A stretch of 64,000 nt of DNA from Aldehydirespirator sp965203635 (GTDB lineage Bacteria > Actinomycetota > Acidimicrobiia > Acidimicrobiales > Aldehydirespiratoraceae). The stretch covers positions 372,001 to 436,000 of the forward strand of contig OZ241903.1 of NCBI GenBank assembly GCA_965203635.1. Direction: 5' to 3'. The notes beneath the pieces were generated by a model. The model ran no database searches. It was not told where the DNA came from and saw nothing but the letters and a program-made list of their open reading frames with translations. Positions 54,832 through 63,067 of this stretch are shown here, piece by piece; the stretch's first letter is position 1; every line of letters starts with the position of its first letter. The position numbers and the translations under genes are program-made.

Positions 54832-55761
54832 TCAGGCGCCGGCTGCAGCCTCGAAGGCATCGACCCAGGGCCCGAGGTACTCGGCCGCCGCGGCGACCCC
54901 GGACGGCGGGCGCAGGCCGATGCCGAAGTCGGTCACGCCCGCCTCGATCAGGCCGGGCACCGCGGCCATCGTGGGCCCGGTCTCTGGCTCGCCGCCGGAG
55001 CCGCGCTGGAGGGGCAGCCGTCCGGCAACCTCGATTCCGGACGGATCCCGGCCCGTCGCAGCCACCGCCTCGCGCATCCTGGCGATGCCCGAGCCGATGT
55101 CGGCCGCGTCGGGTCCCCAAGGGATCCAGCCCGAGCCGAAGCGGGCCAGGCGAGCCATCGAGCGCCGGTTGACCGTGCCGCTGACCCACACGGGCACGGT
55201 CCCGGCGGTCGGCTTGGGCATCTGATGTATGCCCTCGAAGCTGAGTTCCTCGGTGCTGACCGAGGCCCGCTCCCGGGTCCACAACGCGTGGCATACCTCC
55301 AGGGTGTGGTCGAGCAGGCGCCCCCGGGCGTCGAAGTCCAGGCCGGCGGCGTCGTACTCCTCCTGCTGCCAACCCACGCCCACGCCCAGGTCGAGGCGCC
55401 CTCCGGTGAGCACGTCGATGGTGGCCGCCGTCTTGGCCAATACGATCGGCCGGCGCAGCGCGGCAAGCAGCACCATGGGGCACAGCCGCACCTGCTCGGT
55501 CAGGGCACCGACCATGGCCAGCACGGTCAGCGGCTCCAGCCAGGCCCCGTCGGGGCCGGTCGGTTGGCGGCCACCGGCCATGCCTCCCCGGGCCGGATCG
55601 GCGTAGCGGTCGAGGCGTTCGCCGTGGACCACGTGGTCCGACACCGCCAGACGGCCGATGCCGGCCCGGTCGGCGGCGACGGCCAGGTCGAAGAGGCGCT
55701 GCCACTCTCCGGGCGGCTCGGCCGCGAAGTTGACCAGATGCATCGACAGGCGAGGCTTCAT
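54832..55761 (-). CDS. LLM-class oxidoreductase (F420-type)
   Basis: 309-residue luciferase-like protein. VSDHVVHGERLDRYA, VRLCPMVLLAALRRPIVLAK and LTGGRLDLGVGVGWQQEEYD are classical LLM stretches of F420-dependent enzymes; the C-terminus ends GLRPPSGVAAAAEYLGPW. It starts inside the stop of the LigD-polymerase gene (TGATG), so the two are co-translated. Substrate unknown. Confidence 0.85.
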   Translation of the reverse strand: MKPRLSMHLVNFAAEPPGEWQRLFDLAVAADRAGIGRLAVSDHVVHGERLDRYADPARGGMAGGRQPTGPDGAWLEPLTVLAMVGALTEQVRLCPMVLLAALRRPIVLAKTAATIDVLTGGRLDLGVGVGWQQEEYDAAGLDFDARGRLLDHTLEVCHALWTRERASVSTEELSFEGIHQMPKPTAGTVPVWVSGTVNRRSMARLARFGSGWIPWGPDAADIGSGIARMREAVAATGRDPSGIEVAGRLPLQRGSGGEPETGPTMAAVPGLIEAGVTDFGIGLRPPSGVAAAAEYLGPWVDAFEAAAGA

Positions 55762-56786
55762 CAGAATCCGCTCTCCTCTCCGGTGCGGGCGGCCCGGCTG
55801 GGAGCCACCCGGGGCGGCTCGTTGGGCATCTTCGGGTAGACGGGCGGCCAGGGGGCGTCCATCAGGCCGGAGTCCATGTCCCGAGCGTGCCACTCCAGCA
55901 GCGGTTCAAGCGAGGCGGGCTCACCGTCCATGGCCGCCCACGGGTCCCCGACTTCGGCCACCCGGGCACCGACGCTGGCGATGGTCAGGTCCTCGGGCTG
56001 CACGTCGTCCAGTTCGTCCCAGCTGATCGGTGCCGATACCTGCCCGCCGACCCGGGGGCGGGCCGACCAGGCCCCGAACACCGTCTTGTGGGGGGCGTTC
56101 TGGTTGAAGTCCACGAACACCCGCCGGCCCCGCTCCTCCTTCCACCAGGCGTCGGTGATCAGGTCGGGCCGGCGCCGGGCCATCTCCCGGGCCAGGGCCA
56201 CCGCAGCTGCCCGGACGTCGTAGGAGTCCCAGCGGGGCGCCAGCCGGGAGTAGACGTGCAGTCCCCGCCGTCCCGAGGTCTTGATGTAGACGGTCATCTG
56301 CAACTCGTCGAAGGCGGTCTTCACCTCGCGGGCCGCCTCCCGCACCTCGTCGAAGCCGACGCCGGGCTGGGGATCCAGATCGATGCGCAGCTCGTCGGCG
56401 TAGTCCGGGGTGTCGGCCCGGTAGGGCCAGACATGGAATCCGAGGCAGCCCATGTTGACGGCCCACACCACATGGGCGAGGTCGGTCGCCACCATGGCGT
56501 TGGACAGGGTGCCGTTGGGGGTGCTCACCACTGTGGTGGTGAGCCACTCGGGGGCGCCCTTGGGAACCCGCTTCTGGAAGAAGGACTTGCCCCCCGCTCC
56601 GTCCGGGTAGCGCTCGAGCAGCACGGGCCGGCCTCCCATGGCCCGCAGCAGGGGCTCGGCCACCGACAGGTAGTACTCGACGAGGTCGAGCTTGGTCTCG
56701 CCCCGGGTCGGGAAGAAGACCTTGCCCGGATTGGTCACCCGCACGTCGCGGCCATCCACCTCCAGCATCACGACCTCGGAAGCCAC
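55761..56786 (-). CDS. LigD-type NHEJ primase/polymerase domain protein
   Basis: 341-residue PolDom protein (AEP primase superfamily). The start VRVTNPGKVFFP and ERYPDGAGGKSFFQK are family hallmarks; LRIDLDPQPG carries the catalytic Asp pair, and SGRRGLHVYSRL and FVDFNQNAPHKT follow. It lacks the ligase and nuclease domains of full LigD, as is common in actinobacteria. It should fill gaps in non-homologous end joining; Ku and a ligase are not in view. GTG 56786 is used for the expected N-terminus. Confidence 0.87.
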   Translation of the reverse strand: MASEVVMLEVDGRDVRVTNPGKVFFPTRGETKLDLVEYYLSVAEPLLRAMGGRPVLLERYPDGAGGKSFFQKRVPKGAPEWLTTTVVSTPNGTLSNAMVATDLAHVVWAVNMGCLGFHVWPYRADTPDYADELRIDLDPQPGVGFDEVREAAREVKTAFDELQMTVYIKTSGRRGLHVYSRLAPRWDSYDVRAAAVALAREMARRRPDLITDAWWKEERGRRVFVDFNQNAPHKTVFGAWSARPRVGGQVSAPISWDELDDVQPEDLTIASVGARVAEVGDPWAAMDGEPASLEPLLEWHARDMDSGLMDAPWPPVYPKMPNEPPRVAPSRAARTGEESGF

Positions 56787-56830
56787 GGCGGCCTCAGCGA
56801 ACGGGGAACCCGACCACTTCGTCCCGGCGG

Positions 56831-57283
56831 TCAGTCGCCCAGCAGATCGATGAGGGCGTCCACCGCCAGCCGGTAGCTGGTGGCGCCGAAGCCGGTGACG
56901 ACCCCGGCGCACACCCCGGCGATGGCCGACGTGTGGCGGAAGTCCTCGCGGGCGTACACGTTGGACAGGTGGGTCTCGACCACGGGCACATCGACCGCGG
57001 CGATGGCGTCGCGCAGCGCGATCGAGTAGTGGGTGAGGGCGCCCGCGTTGAGCACCACGCCGTCGGCGGCCCCCTCACCGCCGGCCGCGGCAGCCTGGAT
57101 GGCCGCCACCAGGTCGCCCTCGACGTTGGACTGCATGTGGCGCAGGACCGCGCCCCGCGACTCGGCGTGGGCTGTCACTCCGGCGATCAGCTCATCAAGG
57201 GTGGCGTGGCCGTACATCTCCGTCTCGCGGGTGCCGAGCATGTTGAGGTTGGGACCGTTGACTACCAGGATCGTTAGCGCCAT
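56831..57283 (-). CDS. aroQ: Type II 3-dehydroquinate dehydratase
   Basis: 150-residue dehydroquinase. LVVNGPNLNMLGTRE (active-site Arg/Tyr region), RHMQSNVEGDLV, LNAGALTHYSIALRDA and ETHLSNVYAREDFRHTS are all present. It dehydrates 3-dehydroquinate in the shikimate pathway, which feeds chorismate to the menaquinone operon of this window. It starts 7 bases after aroK ends. Confidence 0.93.
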   Translation of the reverse strand: MALTILVVNGPNLNMLGTRETEMYGHATLDELIAGVTAHAESRGAVLRHMQSNVEGDLVAAIQAAAAGGEGAADGVVLNAGALTHYSIALRDAIAAVDVPVVETHLSNVYAREDFRHTSAIAGVCAGVVTGFGATSYRLAVDALIDLLGD

Positions 57284-57290
57284 AGCGCAG

Positions 57291-57803
57291 TTATAGCCCG
57301 AGCAGCGACATCACCGCGTCGGCCACCTCGTCGGGACTGCGGCCGTCGGTGTCCACCGAGGCGAACCGTGCATAGCCCTCGGCTCGCTCGGCCAGCAGTT
57401 CCCGCACCCGTGCCGGGGCGTCCGCGACGTCCAGCAGCGGCCTGGGGGCGGTGTCGCCGATGCGCTCGATGATGGTGTCGGGGGGTGCGGTCAGGCAGAC
57501 GACCCATGCCACCGGCTCCAGGCGGGCGGAGCACGACGCGTCGAGCATCATGCGGCCTCCGGTGGCGATGACGAGGCCGGTGCGCCCAGCCAGCTCGCGA
57601 GCCACCGACCGTTCCAGCTCCCGGAACACCTCCTCGCCGTCGCGCTCGAAGATCTCGCCTATGGGCCCGGCCCGCGACTCGATCACCTCGTCGGTGTCGA
57701 CGAAGCCGTAGCCGAGGCGGTCGGCCAGGATCCGCCCCACCGTCGTCTTCCCGGTTCCCATGAACCCGGTCAGGACAACGTTCCTTCCCGGCGCCAGCCC
57801 CAT
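57291..57803 (-). CDS. aroK: Shikimate kinase
   Basis: 170-residue P-loop kinase. Walker A is GFMGTGKTTVGR; FVDTDEVIE binds shikimate and magnesium, and VIATGGRMM is the Gly-rich shikimate-binding loop. TAPRPLLD supplies the lid Arg. It phosphorylates shikimate at O3. ATG 57803 is chosen because a longer frame would run through the 51-bp hairpin upstream. It is the promoter-proximal gene of aroK-aroQ-LigD polymerase-LLM-propeller. Confidence 0.92.
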   Translation of the reverse strand: MGLAPGRNVVLTGFMGTGKTTVGRILADRLGYGFVDTDEVIESRAGPIGEIFERDGEEVFRELERSVARELAGRTGLVIATGGRMMLDASCSARLEPVAWVVCLTAPPDTIIERIGDTAPRPLLDVADAPARVRELLAERAEGYARFASVDTDGRSPDEVADAVMSLLGL

Positions 57804-57844
57804 GCCCACGAGGCTACGGCCGACCGGACCGTCGCCCGTCAACG

Positions 57845-57895
57845 CGTTCTTGACGTAGTTGTGCACCTCTGAGCGGCACAACTACGTCAAGAACG
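57845..57895. repeat. 51-bp hairpin with 20-bp perfect arms
   Basis: CGTTCTTGACGTAGTTGTGC and its exact reverse complement flank an 11-base loop (acctctgagcg). It lies between the divergent aroK and malonyl-CoA-synthetase-like genes, starting 42 bases from the aroK ATG and ending 7 bases from ATG 57902. Because both genes point away it is not an ordinary terminator; it could be an operator or a palindromic mobile element. Confidence 0.85.
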
Positions 57896-57901
57896 ACCGA
57901 A

Positions 57902-59446
57902 ATGGCGCGGCCGCGACGCTCGACCGCGATGCCGGGCAGACTCTCGGAGGTGGACGGCGGCTTCTTCGGCCTGCTTCGAGAGCGCTTGGCGCGCAGGATG
58001 GAGCGTCCGATGCTGCGCGTTCCGGGCGGCCCGACGGTGACCTACGGGGAGATGGACGCCCATTCGGCCCGGGCCGCCGGATGGCTGCGAAGTCAAGGCG
58101 TGGCGCCGGGTGACCGGGTGGTGGTGAAGCTCCCCAAGTCAGTCGAGTCCGTGGCCCTGTACCTCGGCGTGCTGCGGCTCGGCGCGGTGTACGTGCCGAT
58201 CAACACGGCCTACACCGAAGCCGAGGTCGAATGGTTCGTGGGCGACGCCGAGCCCGCCGCGGTTGTGCGCGACGCCGACGCCCTGACCGATGGGCTCTAC
58301 AGAGCGCAGCCCCACGATGCCCTCGCAGCCCGCGGGCCCGAAGACCTTGCCGCCCTCGTCTACACGTCGGGTACGACCGGCCGCCCCAAGGGGGCCATGC
58401 TCACCCACGGCAACCTGGCCAGCAACGCGCTGACCCTCAACCAGGCCTGGGCGTTCCGGCCTGCCGACGTGCTGCTGCACGCTCTGCCCATCTTCCATGT
58501 GCACGGACTCATGGTGGCGCTTCACACCGCCATGCTCAGCGCCTGCGAGGTGATCTTCCCGGAGCGATTCGAGGCCGCGCCGGTGCTCGCCGAGCTGCCC
58601 GAAGCCACCGTGATGATGGGGGTGCCCACCCACTACCACCGGCTGCTGGCGACTGGCGGGTTCGACGCCGCGGCCTGCCGCGGCATCCGGCTCCTCGTGT
58701 CGGGATCGGCGCCGATGACCGCGGCTCTGCACCGCTCGGTGGCCGACAGCACCGGCTGCGAGGTGCTGGAGCGCTACGGGATGAGCGAGGCGCTGATGAT
58801 CACCTCGAACCCCTACGACGGGCCCCGGGTGGCGGGCACGGTGGGTTTCGCCCTGCCGGGCATCGAGGTGCGGGTGTGGGGCGAGAACGGATGTGCGCCG
58901 GCGGGACAGGCGGGGATGGTCCAGGTGCGGGGTCCCAATGTCGGCCCGGGCTACTGGCGCCGGCCCGACGCGACCGCCGAGTCCCGCACCGAGGACGGGT
59001 GGTTCATCACCGGCGACGTGGGCCGCCTCGACGAGCGGGGCCGCCTGGCGCTGGAGGGCCGGACCGGCGACATGATCATCTCCGGAGGTCTGAACATCTA
59101 CCCCGTCGAGATCGAGCAGGCTCTCGACGCCCATCCGGCCGTGGTGGAGTCCGCGGTGGTGGGCCTGGAGCATCCCGACCTCGGCGAAGCGGCCGTCGCC
59201 TTCGTCGTGTCGGAGCACGATGCGGTCGAGGTCCGCGCCGAACATGAAGCACTTGACCACCCCACAGGTGGCAAACCGCTTCATGTTCGCGCCGACGGCC
59301 CGGACCTGGCCGTCACCCTGGCCGACCTGGCCCGGTTCAAGCACCCCAAGCGCATCGTGCTGGTGGACGGGCTGCCCCGTAATGCCATGGGCAAGGTCCT
59401 CAAGGCCGAGTTGAGAACCCGCTACGCCGCACTGTTCTCGAAATAA
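57902..59446 (+). CDS. Malonyl-CoA synthetase-like acyl-CoA ligase
   Basis: 514-residue adenylate-forming enzyme resembling MatB: LVYTSGTTGRPKGAMLTHGN, ALPIFHVHGLMVALH, MMGVPTHYHRLL, ERYGMSEALM and the lysine RNAMGKVLKAEL. MatB makes malonyl-CoA from malonate. Residues about 445-463 (EVRAEHEALDHPTGGKPLHV) are encoded by a hairpin of 49 bp flanked by GCGCC, an 18-codon unit that looks like an in-frame insertion in the C-terminal domain. A later ATG at 57931 (MPGRLSEVDGG) is an equally plausible start and would put more space after the 51-bp hairpin. Confidence 0.85.
   Translation: MARPRRSTAMPGRLSEVDGGFFGLLRERLARRMERPMLRVPGGPTVTYGEMDAHSARAAGWLRSQGVAPGDRVVVKLPKSVESVALYLGVLRLGAVYVPINTAYTEAEVEWFVGDAEPAAVVRDADALTDGLYRAQPHDALAARGPEDLAALVYTSGTTGRPKGAMLTHGNLASNALTLNQAWAFRPADVLLHALPIFHVHGLMVALHTAMLSACEVIFPERFEAAPVLAELPEATVMMGVPTHYHRLLATGGFDAAACRGIRLLVSGSAPMTAALHRSVADSTGCEVLERYGMSEALMITSNPYDGPRVAGTVGFALPGIEVRVWGENGCAPAGQAGMVQVRGPNVGPGYWRRPDATAESRTEDGWFITGDVGRLDERGRLALEGRTGDMIISGGLNIYPVEIEQALDAHPAVVESAVVGLEHPDLGEAAVAFVVSEHDAVEVRAEHEALDHPTGGKPLHVRADGPDLAVTLADLARFKHPKRIVLVDGLPRNAMGKVLKAELRTRYAALFSK
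59235..59293. repeat. 49-bp palindrome with flanking GCGCC, in frame inside the CoA ligase gene
   Basis: Arms GAACATGAAGC (59240-59250) and GCTTCATGTTC (59278-59288) are perfect; inside is CCACC/GGTGG. GCGCC occurs directly on both sides (59235-59239 and 59289-59293), as a target duplication would. One copy of the flank plus the palindrome is 54 bases, exactly 18 codons, so the reading frame is kept. Confidence 0.6.
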
Positions 59447-59481
59447 CCGACTCGAACCCGGGACGGCGGTACTGTCCGAAC

Positions 59482-60789
59482 GTGCAGCGGTTTAGCGGGC
59501 GTATCAGACTCCTCGCCGCGCTGGGATGCGCCGTATTGGTAGTCGTGCTCGCAGCGGCCGCTTGCAGCGGTGGCGACGACACCGCTCACGTTCCGGAGGC
59601 CGACCATCTCGGCGACGGCTCGCTGGGCACCGTGGAGGTGGACCCGGGCGACGCCGTCCAGATCCGCTCGCTCAACACCATCACCGGCGACGTCGCCTAC
59701 CTCGGCATACCGAACCAGCGGGGCGTGGAGCTGGCGGTAGCCGACTTCGGCCCGATCCACGGCTTCGATGTCGACCTCGGAACCCGCTACGACGACCTGT
59801 GCTCATCCGACGGCGCTCAGGCCGCGGCCCAGACCATCGTGGCCGACGAGGACGTGATCGGCGTGATCGGGCCTTCGTGCTCCACCGCAGCCGTCGCCGC
59901 CTCACCCCTCATCACCGCCGCCGGGATGGTGCTCATCGCCCCTTCCAACACGTCGCCCACCCTCACGTCGGACCTGGCCGGCAATCCCGGCCTCAACCAC
60001 AGCGTCGGGTACTACCGGACCTCCAACAACGGCCTGTACGTGGGCGAGACCATGGCCCGATTCACATACGACGGGCTGGGCCTTACCACCGCGGCAGCCA
60101 TACACGACGGTGACCCCTACTCGCGGTCGATAGCCCAAGCCTTCGCCGACAGCTTCGAGCGGCTGGGGGGCACCGTCACCGGGTTCTCGGCCATCAACAA
60201 GGAGGACACCGACATGGTGCCGGTGCTGACCGAGGTCGCCACCGGCAATCCCGAAGCGCTGTTCTTTCCCATCTTCCAGCCCGCGGGCGACTTCCTGACC
60301 GATCAGGCACCCGGAGTGCCTGGCCTTTCCGAGACGATCCTGCTCACCGACGCCGCCCTGCTCAACGACGGCTTCATGTCGCTGCCGCAGTCGGCCGGCG
60401 TTTACTTCTCGGGGCCGGACCTGCGATTCGGGGCCACGTCCAATCAGAGCACCGGAAAGACCCCAGGGAGCCTGCTCGACGCTTATGGCGAGATCTACGG
60501 TGAGCCGCCCTCCGCGCCGTACTGGGCTCATGCCTACGACGCCACCACCCTGCTGCTCGAAGCCATAGTGGCCGCGTCCGCGGTCGAGGACGGCACTCTG
60601 GTCATCGACCGGTCAGGCGTCAGGCAATACCTGGACTCGGTGAGCGGGTACGGCGGCGTCATCGGCACGATCAGTTGTGACGACTTCGGAGACTGCGGCT
60701 CCCAGAAGACCACCGTCATCCACCACCTCGACCCTGAGGACATCGAGGCCAGCCTGGCCAACATCGTCTTCGAGTTCGCCCCAGCGTGA
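59482..60789 (+). CDS. ABC transporter substrate-binding lipoprotein (LivK-like), paralog 2
   Basis: 435-residue lipoprotein receptor. The signal LLAALGCAVLVVVLAAAAC ends in a lipobox Cys followed by SGGDD. The body (GVIGPSCSTAAVAASPLI, IAPSNTSPTLTSDLAGNPG, SGYGGVIGTISCDDFGDCG) matches the protein at 29010 along its length. It is a type I solute receptor for amino acids or similar ligands. No permease or ATPase genes are close, so it must rely on a transporter elsewhere or act as a sensor. The dispersed repeat begins directly at its stop codon. Confidence 0.86.
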   Translation: MQRFSGRIRLLAALGCAVLVVVLAAAACSGGDDTAHVPEADHLGDGSLGTVEVDPGDAVQIRSLNTITGDVAYLGIPNQRGVELAVADFGPIHGFDVDLGTRYDDLCSSDGAQAAAQTIVADEDVIGVIGPSCSTAAVAASPLITAAGMVLIAPSNTSPTLTSDLAGNPGLNHSVGYYRTSNNGLYVGETMARFTYDGLGLTTAAAIHDGDPYSRSIAQAFADSFERLGGTVTGFSAINKEDTDMVPVLTEVATGNPEALFFPIFQPAGDFLTDQAPGVPGLSETILLTDAALLNDGFMSLPQSAGVYFSGPDLRFGATSNQSTGKTPGSLLDAYGEIYGEPPSAPYWAHAYDATTLLLEAIVAASAVEDGTLVIDRSGVRQYLDSVSGYGGVIGTISCDDFGDCGSQKTTVIHHLDPEDIEASLANIVFEFAPA

Positions 60790-60790
60790 C

Positions 60791-60936
60791 GAGAGGCCGA
60801 GCGAGTAGGCGCACGAACTCGCTGCATACGGGCGAGGCCGTGGCCCGAGCGGCCCGTGAGCGCAGCGAACAGGAGCGGGAGACACCACGCCCCGACGCGA
60901 CGGGCGTGCACCTACCCGCGCGCGTTCTAAGACGCG
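60791..60936 (+). repeat. Dispersed ~140-bp repeat, copy 2
   Basis: Close copy of 358-499, with a nearly identical core at 60833-60885. It starts right after the lipoprotein stop (60787-60789) and runs into the start region of the secreted protein gene, whose frame stays open across the repeat. Confidence 0.75.
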
Positions 60937-62150
60937 CTCTGGCGGTGACGGCCGCTCTGGCGGTCTCCTCCACGCTGGTGTGGGGGAATCCGGTAGCCAC
61001 GGCCCAGCCGGCGGTGCCGGACCGTGAGATCGAGGCACGCATCGGCGCGAGATGGCATGCCGACGGGCGCGTCGAGTTCGGGTTGCAAGTGCGCGCCGAC
61101 ACGGGCGAATGGGGCGAGATCCAGCAGCCGGCCAGGCGCTTCATGCCTGCGGCCCGCCGGAGTTGGGTGTCGACCTCGCGCTGGCTGTCGACCTCGCCCA
61201 TCGCCCTCCGGGGCGCCGAGGCCCGCGTCGTCGCACGGCGGCTCGCCGACGGCCGGGTCGAGGCCACGCTGAGGGTGCGCATCGAACGTGGGGAGTGGAG
61301 CGAGCGCTTGACCGAGCGGCGACGCTTGCTGACCGGGGGCGGAGAGATCGGCGTCTGGTATTGGTCGTCACCGGTGAGGCTGGCCTCACAGTGGGCCCAG
61401 ATCGTCACGTTCTACGGCCATCCCGGGGTGCGCGCCATGGGGGTGCTCGGTCATGGGACACCGGCGGACTTGGCCGAAGAGATCGCCGAATGGACAGAAC
61501 GCTATGACCGGCTGAACGGACCCCGCGGCGCCGTCGGGGCCTACCACCTCATCACCGGCGTCGCCCAGGCCAATCCGACATCGGACGGCACCTGGCTCTA
61601 CCGGCTCCCCCACGACCGCATCGCCACCTATGTCGAGGCAGCCCGGGAGCACGGAATGCTCCTGTTCATCGACAACCAGATCGGCTGGAGCGATCCCCTC
61701 TCGGAGGTGAAGCTCCTTGAGGACTTCCTGCGGGAGCCGTTCGTCCATATGGCGTTGGACCCGGAGTTCGCGACCCAGCCGCTGGGGGTCCGTCCGGGGC
61801 GGGCCATCGGCGGCATCACCGGCGAGCAGGTGAACGAGGTGCTGCTCTACCTCTCAGAATTGGTGGCGCAGGAGAGGTTGCCGCCCAAGATCCTGATGGT
61901 GCACCAGTTCGCCGACCGCATGCTGCACAACCGGGATGTCATCGTGACGCAACCCGGCGTCGAGTTGTCGATCGACATGGACGGCATCGGGAGTCCCCGG
62001 GCCAAGCTGTACGGCTACGAGCTCTACGCGATCACCCAACCCTCGCAACGTCCGGCCTTCAAGCTGTTCTTCGACCAGGACAATCCGCTGATGAGCCCCG
62101 AGGATGTCCTGGAGATGGACCCTGTGCCCGACGTGATCATCTACCAGTAG
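60906..62150 (+). CDS. Secreted protein with duplicated N-terminal motif, TIM-barrel-like
   Basis: 414-residue exported protein of unknown function. A signal peptide (VLRRALAVTAALAVSSTLVW, cut near ATA-QPA) leads into two related 35-residue repeats (ARIGARWHADGRVEFGLQVR and ARVVARRLADGRVEATLRVR). Residues about 125-414 (GAVGAYHLITGVAQANP, GMLLFIDNQIGW, VHMALDPEFATQP, VELSIDMDGIG) look like a TIM-barrel glycosidase-like domain. GTG 60906 is chosen at the end of the dispersed repeat; the frame is open back to 60786, so the repeat could lengthen the N-terminus. Confidence 0.72.
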   Translation: MHLPARVLRRALAVTAALAVSSTLVWGNPVATAQPAVPDREIEARIGARWHADGRVEFGLQVRADTGEWGEIQQPARRFMPAARRSWVSTSRWLSTSPIALRGAEARVVARRLADGRVEATLRVRIERGEWSERLTERRRLLTGGGEIGVWYWSSPVRLASQWAQIVTFYGHPGVRAMGVLGHGTPADLAEEIAEWTERYDRLNGPRGAVGAYHLITGVAQANPTSDGTWLYRLPHDRIATYVEAAREHGMLLFIDNQIGWSDPLSEVKLLEDFLREPFVHMALDPEFATQPLGVRPGRAIGGITGEQVNEVLLYLSELVAQERLPPKILMVHQFADRMLHNRDVIVTQPGVELSIDMDGIGSPRAKLYGYELYAITQPSQRPAFKLFFDQDNPLMSPEDVLEMDPVPDVIIYQ

Positions 62151-62167
62151 CGGCGGGCGCAGCCACC

Positions 62168-62959
62168 TCAGGTCAGCAGCAGTCCGATCTGGCGGGAGGT
62201 GGCGACCAGCGCGCCGGTGGAGTCCCATAGCGAGCCCGACTCGATCATCCGGCCGTCGTGAAGGTCGTGGCTCTCCTGGCGGACCTGGAGCCATCCCGGC
62301 GCCGGCACCCTGCGGGCGTGGACGGTCAACTCGATGGTCGGCACCCAGCCGATGAAGCCCAGCAGGGGATACAGCGAGGGCGGCAGGGCGTCGGCGAAGA
62401 AGGGCAGAGCCATCACCGACGGCGCCGAGCCGTCGTTGAAGCGGATCCAGCCGTCGATGAGCGCCTGATCGCTGCCTCCCGCGGGAGCATGGTCGGGATG
62501 CACGTGCACGTCCACCCGGGAGAGGATCGGCAGCTCCACGCCCTGCTCGAGGCTGCCCCGATGGACGCACTGCTGCACCGGCGGGATCGACGGCGGCGCC
62601 TCGGATATCTCCGGGCCGCGGCGGTTGCCCGACGGCAGGTCCGAGAAGGCGGCCAGCACCTCGAGCCGCTGCCTGCCCTCCTGCCAGAGTGATCCTCGCA
62701 GCGTGCTCACGGCGCGGCCGGCGCGGACGACCGCGGCCCGCACCTCGGCGTCGGTGTCGCCCTTGCTCGGACGGAGAAAGTGTGTGGTCACCGAGATCGG
62801 ATCGGCGTGGGGTACCAGCGAGCGCATGGCTCTCAGCACCGATGTGAGCGCGTAGCCGCCGTTGCTGTTGTCCGCGATGTTCCAGCCGGCCGACAAGTGG
62901 GTCGCCCACCGGCCCTCGCCCACCGGTTCAACCGCCGTCTCGGTGTCGAACTGACTCAT
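62168..62959 (-). CDS. Acyl-CoA thioesterase family protein (TesB-like)
   Basis: 263-residue double-hotdog protein. NIADNSNGGYALTSVLRAM and ISVTTHFLRPSKGDTDAEV form the first hotdog; WIRFNDGSAPSVMALPFFAD and PTIELTVHARRVPAPGWLQV the second. It probably hydrolyses acyl-CoA. Start ATG 62959; it ends 18 bases from the secreted protein gene, tail to tail. Confidence 0.82.
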   Translation of the reverse strand: MSQFDTETAVEPVGEGRWATHLSAGWNIADNSNGGYALTSVLRAMRSLVPHADPISVTTHFLRPSKGDTDAEVRAAVVRAGRAVSTLRGSLWQEGRQRLEVLAAFSDLPSGNRRGPEISEAPPSIPPVQQCVHRGSLEQGVELPILSRVDVHVHPDHAPAGGSDQALIDGWIRFNDGSAPSVMALPFFADALPPSLYPLLGFIGWVPTIELTVHARRVPAPGWLQVRQESHDLHDGRMIESGSLWDSTGALVATSRQIGLLLT

Positions 62960-63067
62960 CGGTGCACCGCCAGAGGAGTTCTCCAGCCCTCGCAGCCTCC
63001 AAAGGCGCCCGTGAACACGCTGGTAGTCTGGCGCTTTCGTGCGTCCACACAACTCGGAGAATCCCCC

